A stretch of DNA of 64,000 bases from Vibrio penaeicida (lineage in GTDB: Bacteria > Pseudomonadota > Gammaproteobacteria > Enterobacterales > Vibrionaceae): assembly GCF_002933855.1 (NCBI RefSeq), contig NZ_BFAQ01000016.1:91232-155231 (forward strand). The letters run 5' to 3'. Below, in pieces: positions 1-9,600 of the stretch. Numbering within the stretch: position 1 is the first letter of the stretch; each line of letters opens with the position of its first letter. The notes below the pieces were generated by a model, which saw only the letters and a program-made list of their open reading frames with translations, was not told where the DNA came from and did no database searches. Both the position numbers and the translations under genes were made by a program.

Positions 1-1252
1 CAAAGTTGCGACTGCACACCCTTGGCTAATTCACTCATGTTTGATGCCGCTGCGCAGTCGATTTCTAGGAGCATCAGGGAAGTAAAATCACCAATTACGC
101 TTAACATGTCTTCACTTGCATGGTCGCGCGAAAACAGAGTTGTTACCAAACAAAAATGAGGCTGTGTTGCCCATACTGCCAGCAACCTACCATACACGGC
201 CATGAGTAGTGCGGAAGCGGTCAAGCCACGTTTGTTTGCCTGTTCCTGCACCTTTAACCACGTTTCTTTTTGTAATCGAATTTGCTTGCGTTCAAATTGA
301 GGAATACCGAATTCTGCTGGGCTTGCCAGTAACGGAAGTTCGGGACCCACTGGAAAGTTTTTTAACCGCTCTTCCCAGTATGCTTCGGCAGCCTGATATT
401 TTGGACTTTCTCGCAATGCGATTAAGTGCTCGACATGATCGCTGAATTGGGATTGTGTGGTTGGAATGGGTGCCGTTGGATCCTTGTACGCATTCCACCA
501 TTGGTCGACCCATATTTCTAGCGACCAAAGGTCGAACACGAGAATGTCGAAACTAATGTGTATCACCCAGCGGTTTTGGGGCATACGGTTGAGCTGGATT
601 TCAAATAGTGGCCAGCGATCAGCGGGCAGCACTTGTTGCCAAAGCTCTGCGCGAATATCTTCCCGCTTTTCATGTGCTGTCGCATCATCTAAGTGAGTAT
701 GGTCATGTAAAGGAATCTGGTAGGCATCTACCTGCTCAAGCACTTTTTGTTCACCATCTTCAGTAATGATGGCACGAAGCATCGGGTTCGCTGTAATGAC
801 TCTATTTAGCGCATCCTGCAGTGGTTCTGGTGAAATCGACTCAGCCTCAATCTCCAAATAGCCGTGAGCGGCGACACCACCTAATTCAAAGTGAGGGTTT
901 CTACCCAACCAGTAAGCACGCTGCACATGGGTGAGTGGGAAGGTATCGTTGGTCGTCTTTGTTGGTGGAACGACAGTGGGTGCTTGTTCGGTTTCGTGGG
1001 CTTTTTCCAATGATGCTTCGATGACTTTTTGCCAACCTTCAATGGAACCGGCTTCTGCCATTGCACTAAAACTGACGTGAATACCATCTTGCTCTAATTG
1101 GCTGCATAGGCACATTAGGGTAAGGGAGCTCAACCCTAATTCGATAAGATTTTCTGTCGTACTGAACTCGTCGGGCTGGGCTTCCAACACTTCTGCCGCA
1201 AAGCCAATCAAGCGATTCTGGCTCCAACTGTGTAATTCCGTTTGGTTAGTCA
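1..1252 (-). CDS. NRPS starter protein, ArCP-Cy (3' part cut by window edge)
   Basis: The reading frame is open from the ATG at 1252 to the left edge (417 codons), so only the N-terminal part is seen. Residues about 10-80 form an aryl carrier protein with the phosphopantetheine serine in LIELGLSSL (about residue 41). A heterocyclisation (Cy) domain starts near residue 95 (FPLTHVQRAYWLGR) and carries the intact DxxxxDxxS motif as DILVFDLWS. The layout matches the start of HMWP2 (Irp2) and PchE, where an activated aryl acid on the ArCP is condensed with and cyclised onto cysteine. It follows the pchB-like gene after 14 bases with a good ribosome site (GAGGAATAAA-ATG), so it is the last visible gene of the minus-strand operon. 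Whether A and PCP domains follow cannot be seen. Confidence 0.9.
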
Positions 1253-1266
1253 TTTTATTCCTCATG

Positions 1267-1602
1267 CTATTTGTGCCAGAAATGGGTTTGTTGTTGGATA
1301 AACCACTGAATGATTTGTGCGTATAAGGGCACGATGAAATCTTCGGACAACTCGGCCTCTTTACTCCAGCATTGGCGAGCCTTCAACATCGCCGCTACTC
1401 GCTCTGGAGCGGGTATTGCTTCGGCTGTTTCTTTGAATTGCGCGGCACTTAAAACATAACCTTTACGCATACCTAGCAACTGGATGATTTGTTTGTCTAT
1501 CGTGTCGATAGCTTGGCGAACATCGCCCAAGGAGTTGCAGTCATCAGGAGTCTCGGCGTCAATTCCGATGTCACGTGATGTGAGTTTGATGGTCATGCTC
1601 AT
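1267..1602 (-). CDS. pchB: Isochorismate pyruvate lyase, PchB-like
   Basis: A 111-residue protein of the AroQ chorismate-mutase fold that resembles PchB along its whole length, including the conserved IPAPERVAAML stretch and a C-terminal IIQWFIQQQ helix. PchB removes pyruvate from isochorismate to give salicylate, the usual aryl cap of pyochelin- and yersiniabactin-type siderophores. The start overlaps the stop of the aryl-AMP ligase (ATGA), implying translational coupling. A second ATG two codons in is possible. PchB needs a separate isochorismate synthase (PchA type); none is in the window, so it must lie beyond the left edge or elsewhere in the genome. The family call is firm; the salicylate product is inferred. 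Confidence 0.88.
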   Translation of the reverse strand: MSMTIKLTSRDIGIDAETPDDCNSLGDVRQAIDTIDKQIIQLLGMRKGYVLSAAQFKETAEAIPAPERVAAMLKARQCWSKEAELSEDFIVPLYAQIIQWFIQQQTHFWHK

Positions 1603-3224
1603 ACCTCTTCGCTTAGCTTTTTACGCAGAACCACTTTGTTTACCTTGCCGACCCCTGTTTCAGGGAATCGTTCGATAAAGCGAAACTCATCAGGCATTTT
1701 GAAGGCTGCGACACCTTGCTCCTTGAGGTGGCGTTTTAGCTTTAAGGTGCTCAACGCCTCTACTTTTGGAATCACAAAAGCGCAAATCCGCTCACCCAGT
1801 AGTGTGTCTGGCAAGCCGACGACAACGGCATCAAGCACACCGTCATGACCGAGCAGGACATTTTCTAACTCTTCACCAGACAACTTTTCTCCACCTCGGT
1901 TAATTTGTTCTTTCTGGCGACCCACAACCGTAATAGCGCCATCCTCGCCTTGTTCAACTAAATCGCCAGAAACGTAAAAACCGTCTGCCGTGAAGGACTC
2001 GGCATTTTTGTCCGGCATGCCAAAATAACCTCGCATGGTATAAGGTCCCCGAACTTGTATGAGCCCCTTCTCACCAGGTGCAACGAGGTTTCCTTCGTTA
2101 TCGACGACTCTTACTTCATCGCCCGGACTCATCGGGTAGCCTTGTGTTTTACAGATATGATCCGCGCTGCCATCCAGTTGAGTGAAGCACACCAAGCCTT
2201 CTGCCATGCCAAACACTTGCTGCAAGGTGCATCCAAGCGCAGGCGAAATCCGACGGGCAGCCTCTTCTGCCAATTTAGCGCCACCCACTTGCAATACCTG
2301 CAAGCTTTGCAGCTTTTGTGGTTGCGCATTGGCTACCCAGACTTGAGCGAGAGGGGGAACAAGTGAGGTCACAGTAACGTTATGGCGCTGAATCAAATCA
2401 AAGCAATGTTCGGGCTCTGGGCTGTTTGTAATGATGATGTGACCACCTTCAAGCAGAGTTGCCATGATGCCCGGACAAGCAAAGGTAAAGTTGTGCGCAA
2501 TAGGGAGAACGCAAAGGTACACACTGCCTGAGTGGATATTGCTCGCCTTAGCCGCACAGCGCATGTTATGCAGATATTCTTGGTGTCGGCGAGGTATCAG
2601 CTTTGGAATACCCGTCGTGCCACCGGAAATTTGAAAGACAGCCACTTGATGGGGCGTTGGCGCTTCAGGTAAATCAGTGGGGGTAACATTGAGCTGATTG
2701 AACCCTATTTGATGGCTATCTGGAATCCCGTCAACCACGACATGTGCTAGCTCGGGAAGCTCTGCCTGCAATTCGGCGGCGAGCTTACGAAAGTCAAATC
2801 CCCCGAATTGATCAGCAATAATGTAAGCTTTTGCACCAGTAAATCGACAGAATTGCTCAATTTCCAGCTTGCGGTATGCCGTCAGTGCAAGAACCGGTAC
2901 AACGCCGATTCGAGTAAGCGCGAAAAGGCTTTCCACGAAACGAATACTATTGGGAAGTTGTACGACGACAACATCACCGGGTTGCAAGCCTAGTTGGAGA
3001 TAACCGTGGGTCAAGCTCTCTACTCGAGCCGACAATTCTGCGTACGATATCGTTACATCGCCTTCAGTGAGCGCTGGCCTGTCACCGTATTTTTTCGCCA
3101 TCTCTTTGAGAGAAACGTCAAACGTATCGTTTAACCAATATCCTTCAGAGCGATAATGCTCAATTAACTCAGGAGGAAAGTCTGGGCATTTTTGTTCCAG
3201 CAATTGACGCTTTTTAGAATACAT
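1599..3224 (-). CDS. Aryl acid-AMP ligase (salicylate/2,3-DHB adenylation, YbtE/PchD/EntE family)
   Basis: A 541-residue stand-alone adenylation enzyme of the EntE/YbtE/PchD/DhbE group, the normal length for the family. It opens with the typical PPELIEHYRSEGYW segment, has the phosphate loop ISGGTTGIPKLIPR, and ends with the C-terminal subdomain carrying the catalytic lysine (GVGKVNKVVLRKKL). It activates an aryl acid with ATP and loads it on an aryl carrier protein, here most likely the ArCP encoded downstream. The adjoining PchB-like lyase points to salicylate rather than 2,3-dihydroxybenzoate; no 2,3-DHB genes (entA/entB type) are seen. The gene is coupled to pchB by an ATGA overlap. Confidence 0.9.
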   Translation of the reverse strand: MYSKKRQLLEQKCPDFPPELIEHYRSEGYWLNDTFDVSLKEMAKKYGDRPALTEGDVTISYAELSARVESLTHGYLQLGLQPGDVVVVQLPNSIRFVESLFALTRIGVVPVLALTAYRKLEIEQFCRFTGAKAYIIADQFGGFDFRKLAAELQAELPELAHVVVDGIPDSHQIGFNQLNVTPTDLPEAPTPHQVAVFQISGGTTGIPKLIPRRHQEYLHNMRCAAKASNIHSGSVYLCVLPIAHNFTFACPGIMATLLEGGHIIITNSPEPEHCFDLIQRHNVTVTSLVPPLAQVWVANAQPQKLQSLQVLQVGGAKLAEEAARRISPALGCTLQQVFGMAEGLVCFTQLDGSADHICKTQGYPMSPGDEVRVVDNEGNLVAPGEKGLIQVRGPYTMRGYFGMPDKNAESFTADGFYVSGDLVEQGEDGAITVVGRQKEQINRGGEKLSGEELENVLLGHDGVLDAVVVGLPDTLLGERICAFVIPKVEALSTLKLKRHLKEQGVAAFKMPDEFRFIERFPETGVGKVNKVVLRKKLSEEV

Positions 3225-3327
3225 GATGGTCTACGTCCTCAAATTCAGAGATCTTGATTGGAAAGGCGAGAGTGGATTGGGCTGTCTTTAACACTCCCAG
3301 CGGCGGCAAAAATGTGTGTTTATTCAT
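3214..3327 (-). CDS. Possible 37-residue coupled ORF between NRPS and aryl-AMP ligase
   Basis: An ATG at 3327 overlaps the TGA of the upstream NRPS gene (ATGA). It opens a 37-codon frame that fills the whole 100-base gap and ends inside the first codons of the aryl-AMP ligase, an 11-base overlap. The peptide starts MNKHTFLPPLGVLKT and ends FEDVDHHVF. I recognise no family. It could be a real small protein, a translational bridge that carries ribosomes to the ligase start, or chance. The tight overlaps at both ends are the only support. Confidence 0.3.
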   Translation of the reverse strand: MNKHTFLPPLGVLKTAQSTLAFPIKISEFEDVDHHVF

Positions 3328-6300
3328 GCAGGCTGACCTAATGAGTGCTGTTCAACTAAGGTTGCGATGTGCGCGTCTAAGGCACTGACCGTCGTATGGG
3401 TGAAAAGGTCCGTGACCGGTACATCGAACGGCAGCTCCGCATTTAATTGACCATGAGCCTCGACCAAATCGACAGAAGATAAGCCAAGCTCAAAGAAATT
3501 CATTTGGGGATCGAGATTTTTAATGCCCAATTTTCTTTTAAGAATGTTTGCAACCAAGCTATCTTTTCGAGAGCGGCTTTTGGCGGATTTTATCGATTTG
3601 GCTGATAGAGCGGGGAGCGCTTTTGTATCCACTTTGCCATTTGCGGAGAGTGGCAGTTTGGTGAGCGTACCGATGCGTTTAGGCAGCATGTAGTTTGGTA
3701 ATAAACGGGCACAATGTTGCTGGAGTGACGTTTCATTCACGCTGGTCACCGCATAGGCCAATAACGTGCCATCTCGAACAATTGCAATGGCTCGCGAAAC
3801 GTCAGGGTGACTTTCTAGGGCGTGGATGATTTCACCCAGCTCAATTCGATGCCCTCCAATCTTCACTTGCTGATCGCGGCGTCCAAGGAATTCTAAGGTC
3901 ACATCTTGCCAGAATCGTCCGTAGTCCCCAGTCTTGTATAGCCGTTCTAATGGATACTCACTGGATGGATTGAGTATGAAGGAAGACGATGTCTTTTCTT
4001 CATCTTGCCAATACTCGCGAGCCAACCCTAGACCGCCGATATACAGCGCTCCCGGCACAAGGTTTGGTCTGTCTGCGCCATAGGTATCCAGTACACGATA
4101 ATATTGCCCAGATAATGGTTGTCCGTAGGGCACCGTTAGCCAGTCTTCTGTTTGCTCAGCCACGTCCTGCCAGTTCGACCAGATGGCGGCTTCAGTGGCA
4201 CCGCCCAACGCGATTAACTTTGCTTCTGACAGCGCTTTCAGCTCTGCTCCCTGAGTCATTGGAACCCAGTCACCACTAACAAGCGCCAACCTGAGGCTCG
4301 GCGGCATTTTGCGGTTAGCATTACGCAACCAAACGATCAGCATTTGCAACAGCGCGGGAACCGAATTCCAAATGCTAACGTCATACTGACTCATCATGTC
4401 TGCCCAGTGTTCCGGATTCCGCTCTTGGTCAGGAGCAGGCAGCACCAATGCTGCGCCAAAGTTTAAGGTACCGAAGATGTCGTAAACTGAAAGATCAAAG
4501 CTAAGGTTGGATAACGCAAACACTCGATCTGAGGGCTGTAGACCAAAGCGTTGCCGCATATCATGGAGTGTATTCAACACTGCGCCATGCTGCATACAAA
4601 CGCCTTTGGGTGTGCCTGTCGAGCCTGATGTGAAAATGATATAGGCGGGTTGTTCTGCCTGTAATGGGCAGCGTTGCCTTACCAGATTTTCTAGTGGCTG
4701 AGAGGTGTCATCGCTAGGGGGCGACACAACAATTTCTGGGACGGTGTCGAGTTCTAAAGAGGCGCTGCAAAGCACCGCTTTCGGGGCGGATTGTTCGCAT
4801 ATGGCGTGCATACGTGCTCGAGGTTGGTCTGGAGATACAGGCACGTAGACTCCGCCAAGGTAAAGGACGGACAACACGGCGGCGATTTGCTTCGGGCTTT
4901 TCTCCATAGCAATGAGTACACGGTCACCTTGTGACACCCCGCTAGCTTTCAATTTCTCGCTGATGGATACCGCCCAGCAAGCCAATTGCTCGTAACTCAA
5001 CGTACCCTCTGGGCTAAAAATGGCAGGCTGTGTGGCTGTTTTGGGTAAATTCAACCAAAAATCATCAGTGAGTCCACCCGTGGGGAGATCGCCATTTTTA
5101 GCGTGGATACGATTTCGCGGCTTTGACTGAGATACTGGCAGTGCTCTGGATAACGGTTGTCGCCAAGATTCTGGTTGATTGGCTAAAGCATCAATCTGTA
5201 AACGATAGTGATTGAACGCTTCTTCTGCGGCATCTAAATCAATCGCTGATTCAGCCACATCCCAATTCAGGTTTATCCCACCATGCTCTTCGTATATCTG
5301 GTGATCGAGTGTGACTTGTGGTGTCTGGCTGATACCATAAACCTGTTCCCAGCCTAGGGATTTTTGTGGTGCGCCATCTTCTCCGATAAGTAAGCTTGTA
5401 AAAACAACAGGCATCAGGGATTTACTGTAGTCCGCTCGTTGTCTTGCCAGCTCACGAACAATCTCCACTCCAGATAAATCACTGTGTTCAAGACGTTCAA
5501 GTAGCTGGTTTTGCGTCCTGCCTACCTGTGCTTCGAAACTAAGGTTCATTTTGTCGAAGCTGAGCAATGTCGTGTTGGTAAACTCACCCAATACGCGATT
5601 AATGTCTTCGTCTCCGGGCGGTCGGTTAAACAAGGTGACATTAAGTGTCAGATCTTCATTGGCACTCCAACAAGACAAGCTGTTCGCAAATACCGTAGCC
5701 AGTGCGCTGGTGGGGGTTAATTTGTGCTCGCGGCAGGTTGCTTGAAATGCTGCCCACTCCTTTTCAGGTAGGTGATAATGGAAGCGTTTGAACTGCCCTG
5801 TGTTGCTCCTTCCCTTAAAGGGTGCAGGTAGGTTAGGGGCATCTGGCAGGGTAGTCAGTGCATTTTTCCAATAATGAATTGCGTCACTTTTGTCACTCGC
5901 ATATTGGCTGACCATCAGATCGCGAAAACGCAGTTGCGGTGCTGGGCTAGGCTCTTGCCCTTCAATACGTTGAAACCATTCTTGGAAGAACAGTTGGCAA
6001 CTCCACGCATCAAGTACGATTAAGTCAACGCAAGAGTGCAATCGAATGCCTTGCTCAGTGCGGCTAATATGCAGATCGAATAGAGGCCACTGCTCAGGAT
6101 CTCGAACTTTCTCTGACAAATCTTTGCGTATGCGTTGGAGCTCCGCTTCCTGCTCTTCAGGGCTGCGGCCAATCAGATCGGTCACTGGAATACCATAACT
6201 CGGTACTTCTTGGAGCACTTTTTGTTGGCGATCGTGAAGGAGTACAGTTCTTAACATGTCATGAGATGCGATGACTTGGTTCAGTGCCGCTTCCGCGAAT

Positions 6301-6614
6301 TCAATATTTAAGTCTGTGCGTTCAAATTCAATGTAGCTGTTTGCTGCAATTCCGCCATGGCTTAACGCATCGGTCCGACCAATCATATAAGCTTGCTGAA
6401 TCGGTGTTTGAGGAAACGGTTCGAATCGCTCGGCGTCACTGCCTTTGTTATTGTCGCTGAGTCGCTGCAATAATACGGGTTTCATTTCTATCAACCGAGC
6501 GCGAAGGTGCTCATTCAGTGCCCCCGGGGGCGCTCGGAATTTTAGTTGTCCTTCTTCTGCCCAAATCTGTATTGCAGCAGCATCCAAATCATCGAGGAGT
6601 TGTTCCAGGCTCAT
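3324..6614 (-). CDS. NRPS module: TubC-type docking domain-Cy-A(Cys)-PCP
   Basis: A 1096-residue single-module NRPS. Residues 1-55 look like a TubC_N docking domain (IQIWAEEGQLKFRAPPGAL). The Cy domain spans about 60-480 with an intact cyclisation motif DLIVLDAWS. The A domain covers about 500-960 with YIIFTSGSTGTPKG near 658. Its specificity residues, read by eye, are close to D-L-Y-N-L-S-L-I-W, the classic cysteine code of cyclising modules. The PCP serine sits in ELGLSSVDL near 1044. There is no epimerase, methyltransferase or thioesterase. Expected product: a thiazoline added to the growing chain. It overlaps the preceding NRPS gene by ATGA. The docking domain implies that it receives a chain from the C-terminus of another protein. 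Confidence 0.93.
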   Translation of the reverse strand: MSLEQLLDDLDAAAIQIWAEEGQLKFRAPPGALNEHLRARLIEMKPVLLQRLSDNNKGSDAERFEPFPQTPIQQAYMIGRTDALSHGGIAANSYIEFERTDLNIEFAEAALNQVIASHDMLRTVLLHDRQQKVLQEVPSYGIPVTDLIGRSPEEQEAELQRIRKDLSEKVRDPEQWPLFDLHISRTEQGIRLHSCVDLIVLDAWSCQLFFQEWFQRIEGQEPSPAPQLRFRDLMVSQYASDKSDAIHYWKNALTTLPDAPNLPAPFKGRSNTGQFKRFHYHLPEKEWAAFQATCREHKLTPTSALATVFANSLSCWSANEDLTLNVTLFNRPPGDEDINRVLGEFTNTTLLSFDKMNLSFEAQVGRTQNQLLERLEHSDLSGVEIVRELARQRADYSKSLMPVVFTSLLIGEDGAPQKSLGWEQVYGISQTPQVTLDHQIYEEHGGINLNWDVAESAIDLDAAEEAFNHYRLQIDALANQPESWRQPLSRALPVSQSKPRNRIHAKNGDLPTGGLTDDFWLNLPKTATQPAIFSPEGTLSYEQLACWAVSISEKLKASGVSQGDRVLIAMEKSPKQIAAVLSVLYLGGVYVPVSPDQPRARMHAICEQSAPKAVLCSASLELDTVPEIVVSPPSDDTSQPLENLVRQRCPLQAEQPAYIIFTSGSTGTPKGVCMQHGAVLNTLHDMRQRFGLQPSDRVFALSNLSFDLSVYDIFGTLNFGAALVLPAPDQERNPEHWADMMSQYDVSIWNSVPALLQMLIVWLRNANRKMPPSLRLALVSGDWVPMTQGAELKALSEAKLIALGGATEAAIWSNWQDVAEQTEDWLTVPYGQPLSGQYYRVLDTYGADRPNLVPGALYIGGLGLAREYWQDEEKTSSSFILNPSSEYPLERLYKTGDYGRFWQDVTLEFLGRRDQQVKIGGHRIELGEIIHALESHPDVSRAIAIVRDGTLLAYAVTSVNETSLQQHCARLLPNYMLPKRIGTLTKLPLSANGKVDTKALPALSAKSIKSAKSRSRKDSLVANILKRKLGIKNLDPQMNFFELGLSSVDLVEAHGQLNAELPFDVPVTDLFTHTTVSALDAHIATLVEQHSLGQPA

Positions 6615-9600
6615 AGCGTTTCCTCAGTTAATTCAATATTGAAAGTGGCATTGTTGACATCACGTTGCGTCAGCATTTCGTCCGTTAAAGTGCCACCTAC
6701 TAAGCCGTGAACGTAAATTTGCTCTTTTTCCAGACCGCATAATTTATTGATTTGCGAAGGAGATAAATCGCCGATATGACAAGTTCCAATCCCTGCGTTT
6801 GCCGCATAGTTGTCGACCAACTGCGCCATTGAACCCGCTTCAATGAGCCCAAACGGTAGGCTTGAACCTTCATAAAGCGGTACGATATCTGGCAGATTGA
6901 GGGCAAAAGCCAAAACAAAATGCGCTTCTCCAATCCATTCCTTATTGCCTGCGCTGAGGTTTTCTATCTGAGGCAAGGGGGTATTTCCCCGAGGCAGCAA
7001 TTTATGTGAATGGGGATCGTATAAATACGTGCCTTTCTCTAGCCCCTCGACTTGGTAAGCAAGAAGGTATGTTTGAATTGGATACATTCCGCCTGCAGAA
7101 GCATAAGGGCGGTATTGGTTGTTGTTACACCAGTAAACTCGAAGCGCATCGAGCATTTGGGAAAGTGCGAGTTGAGTGACAGGCGTCGAACTAAATGCAC
7201 GTGCACTGCGTCTTGAAGCGTTGGGTACGTTGCCAGTATCGGGTAGATTGATGGCATGTTTGTCATCGAGAGCGCGATGACGGGTTTTGAACAAGCGACG
7301 CTCAAGAGCATCCAAAATGACTGGGGTTTCCTCCAAGTAATCTTGGACCTGCTCTTCACCCGGCCAAATAGATTTCCCTTTTGTATTACCACTGGAAGAA
7401 GGCAGCAGCTCAGCAACCAGTTCAATTAGATCCGGTATGGCAACAGTACGAGCTAGTGTGGTTAATTGTGGGCGCGTGCCTGAAAATTTTTGTATTCGGC
7501 TGGCCAATGCAATCAGCTCTAGTGATGTCACACCAAGGGCGACAAGGTTGTCGTCTGGCAGAACCTGCTCGCGCTTGAGAACTTCCGCCACCATATTGCA
7601 GACCTGTTCACTTAGGCCATTGTCTGGTTTGAATGAGCGGTGCGTTGGGGCTTTTTCTGTGAGTGCCAGTAGCGCTTTGTTGTCAATTTTTCCGTTGGAG
7701 GTAAGTGGGAAACTTTCGACTTGGTGCCATATACTCGGCACCATGTAATGGGGCAGGTGCTCTGCTAACATTTCCTTTAATGACTCTAAACAAAGCGTCT
7801 TACTTTCTGGTTTCACAAATGCCGCTAAGCTCTTTCGAGTCCCTTCCCCTTTGGGTAACACGCGGCAATCTTGAATGCCATCTAATCCGTTGATCGCCTG
7901 ACTTACTTCACCTATTTCCAGACGGAACCCGTTGATTTTCAACTGTCCATCGGCTCGACCATGAAACTGAATCACGGCATCTTTATCATAGGCACCAAGA
8001 TCACCAGTACAGTAAAGAGGAAGCCCACTGCGAGGGTGGTTGAAAAAGGCGGCGGCGGTTTTTTCTGAGTCTTTGAAATACCCATTCGCTAGCCCTTTTC
8101 CTGCAATGTATATCCCGCCTATACATCCTGGCTGCGCGATTTCAAGATCTTGTGTCAGTACGAAAACTTGCTGCCCACCCAGCCCATTTCCGTATGGGAT
8201 ACTTTGCCATTCACTATCGACTTCATTAACTTCAAAATAGATAGACCAAATGGACGCTTCGGTGGCACCACCAAGTGAGTAAAAGCGGGCTTCAGGCCAG
8301 AAGTTTTTAGCGCGTTGTGGTGACGTAAGACCTATCCAATCACCACTGAGCATAATGTTTTTCAACTCATGCTGTGGCGGCACTTGGTTGGTTTCCAAGT
8401 AATCGAGATAAATCTCAAATAAACCGGGTACGGTATTCCAGACTGTGACTTGATGGCGGTGGCATAATTGCGCCCAATGTGACGGGTCGTGCTTACCTGA
8501 TATTTCAGGTAATACTATCGCGCCACCACACCCTAACGTACCGAAAATGTCTTGAATGGAGAGATCAAAATGAAGTTCTGACAGGGCAAGGACTCGATCA
8601 GTCGATGTGATGTTAAAGCGTTGATTGATATCGAGTACGGTGTTCAGTGCCGCATCGTGCTGAATCATGACCCCTTTTGGCATACCTGTGGAGCCAGACG
8701 TATAGAGTATGTAGGCAAGAGAATCAGGCTTCGCCCCAGAACAGTGATGAAGAATATCGCTACTGGCGATTTCATGCTGACTGATATCCCAAGATGGATG
8801 TTCTGAAAGTACGGCTGGATCGACGCCGCTATGCAAGATCAGAGTTGGCTCCAAATCCTGCAAAATTTGTATCTGACGAGAATTGGGCTGATTACCGTCG
8901 ATGGGTATAAACGTTACCCCAAACGTGCTGCATGCTAAGGTCGCTGCAATTTGATTGATTGATTTATTAAAAATCAGAGCGACCTTACTGCCTTCATCGA
9001 CATCGCGAGCCTTCAACCCTTCGATTAATCCAGCTACTTTCTCCGCAAGATCGTGATGGGTAATGCTCTCATTGCCTTGAATAACGGCGGGGTTGGATGC
9101 CGCGGAACTTAGTTTCTCCAGCCATAAGTCACTCAAACGTTGTGCTTGGCTTGCCTTTGGCAAATTGGGCACCAGATCTGCATCACTTGGGTCATTAAAT
9201 GAAAATGGTTTTTTGAGAACTTCCGGATCATCGATGATGGCATCAATCTGAGTGCAATAATCTTGCATCAGTGCATTGACCACTGAAAGAGACATCACAT
9301 TGACGGAGATATCCCAATGAATTGCCAATTGCCCGTTTTCTTCAATAAGAAGGTTATCCAATATCACCTGAGGTGTTTGAGCCGTACTTAAAACGGGTCT
9401 GCCGGGAAGGTCATCCATTACCGTCATTAGTGAACTGGCGTCTTGTGACAGCGTAGACGTTACTACAACTGGCATCAGAGGAATATCAAGGTGCCCTTGT
9501 GCTTGCGCCATCATCGACATGACTTCAACGCCACTCACGGCGTTAAACTCTAGATCACGCCATAATGACTTCTGGATGTCGGTTATTCGGCTCTCTCGAG

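Noticed and set aside
2055..2366. 103-codon ORF opposite the aryl-AMP ligase gene
   Set aside because: Antisense shadow with no independent support.
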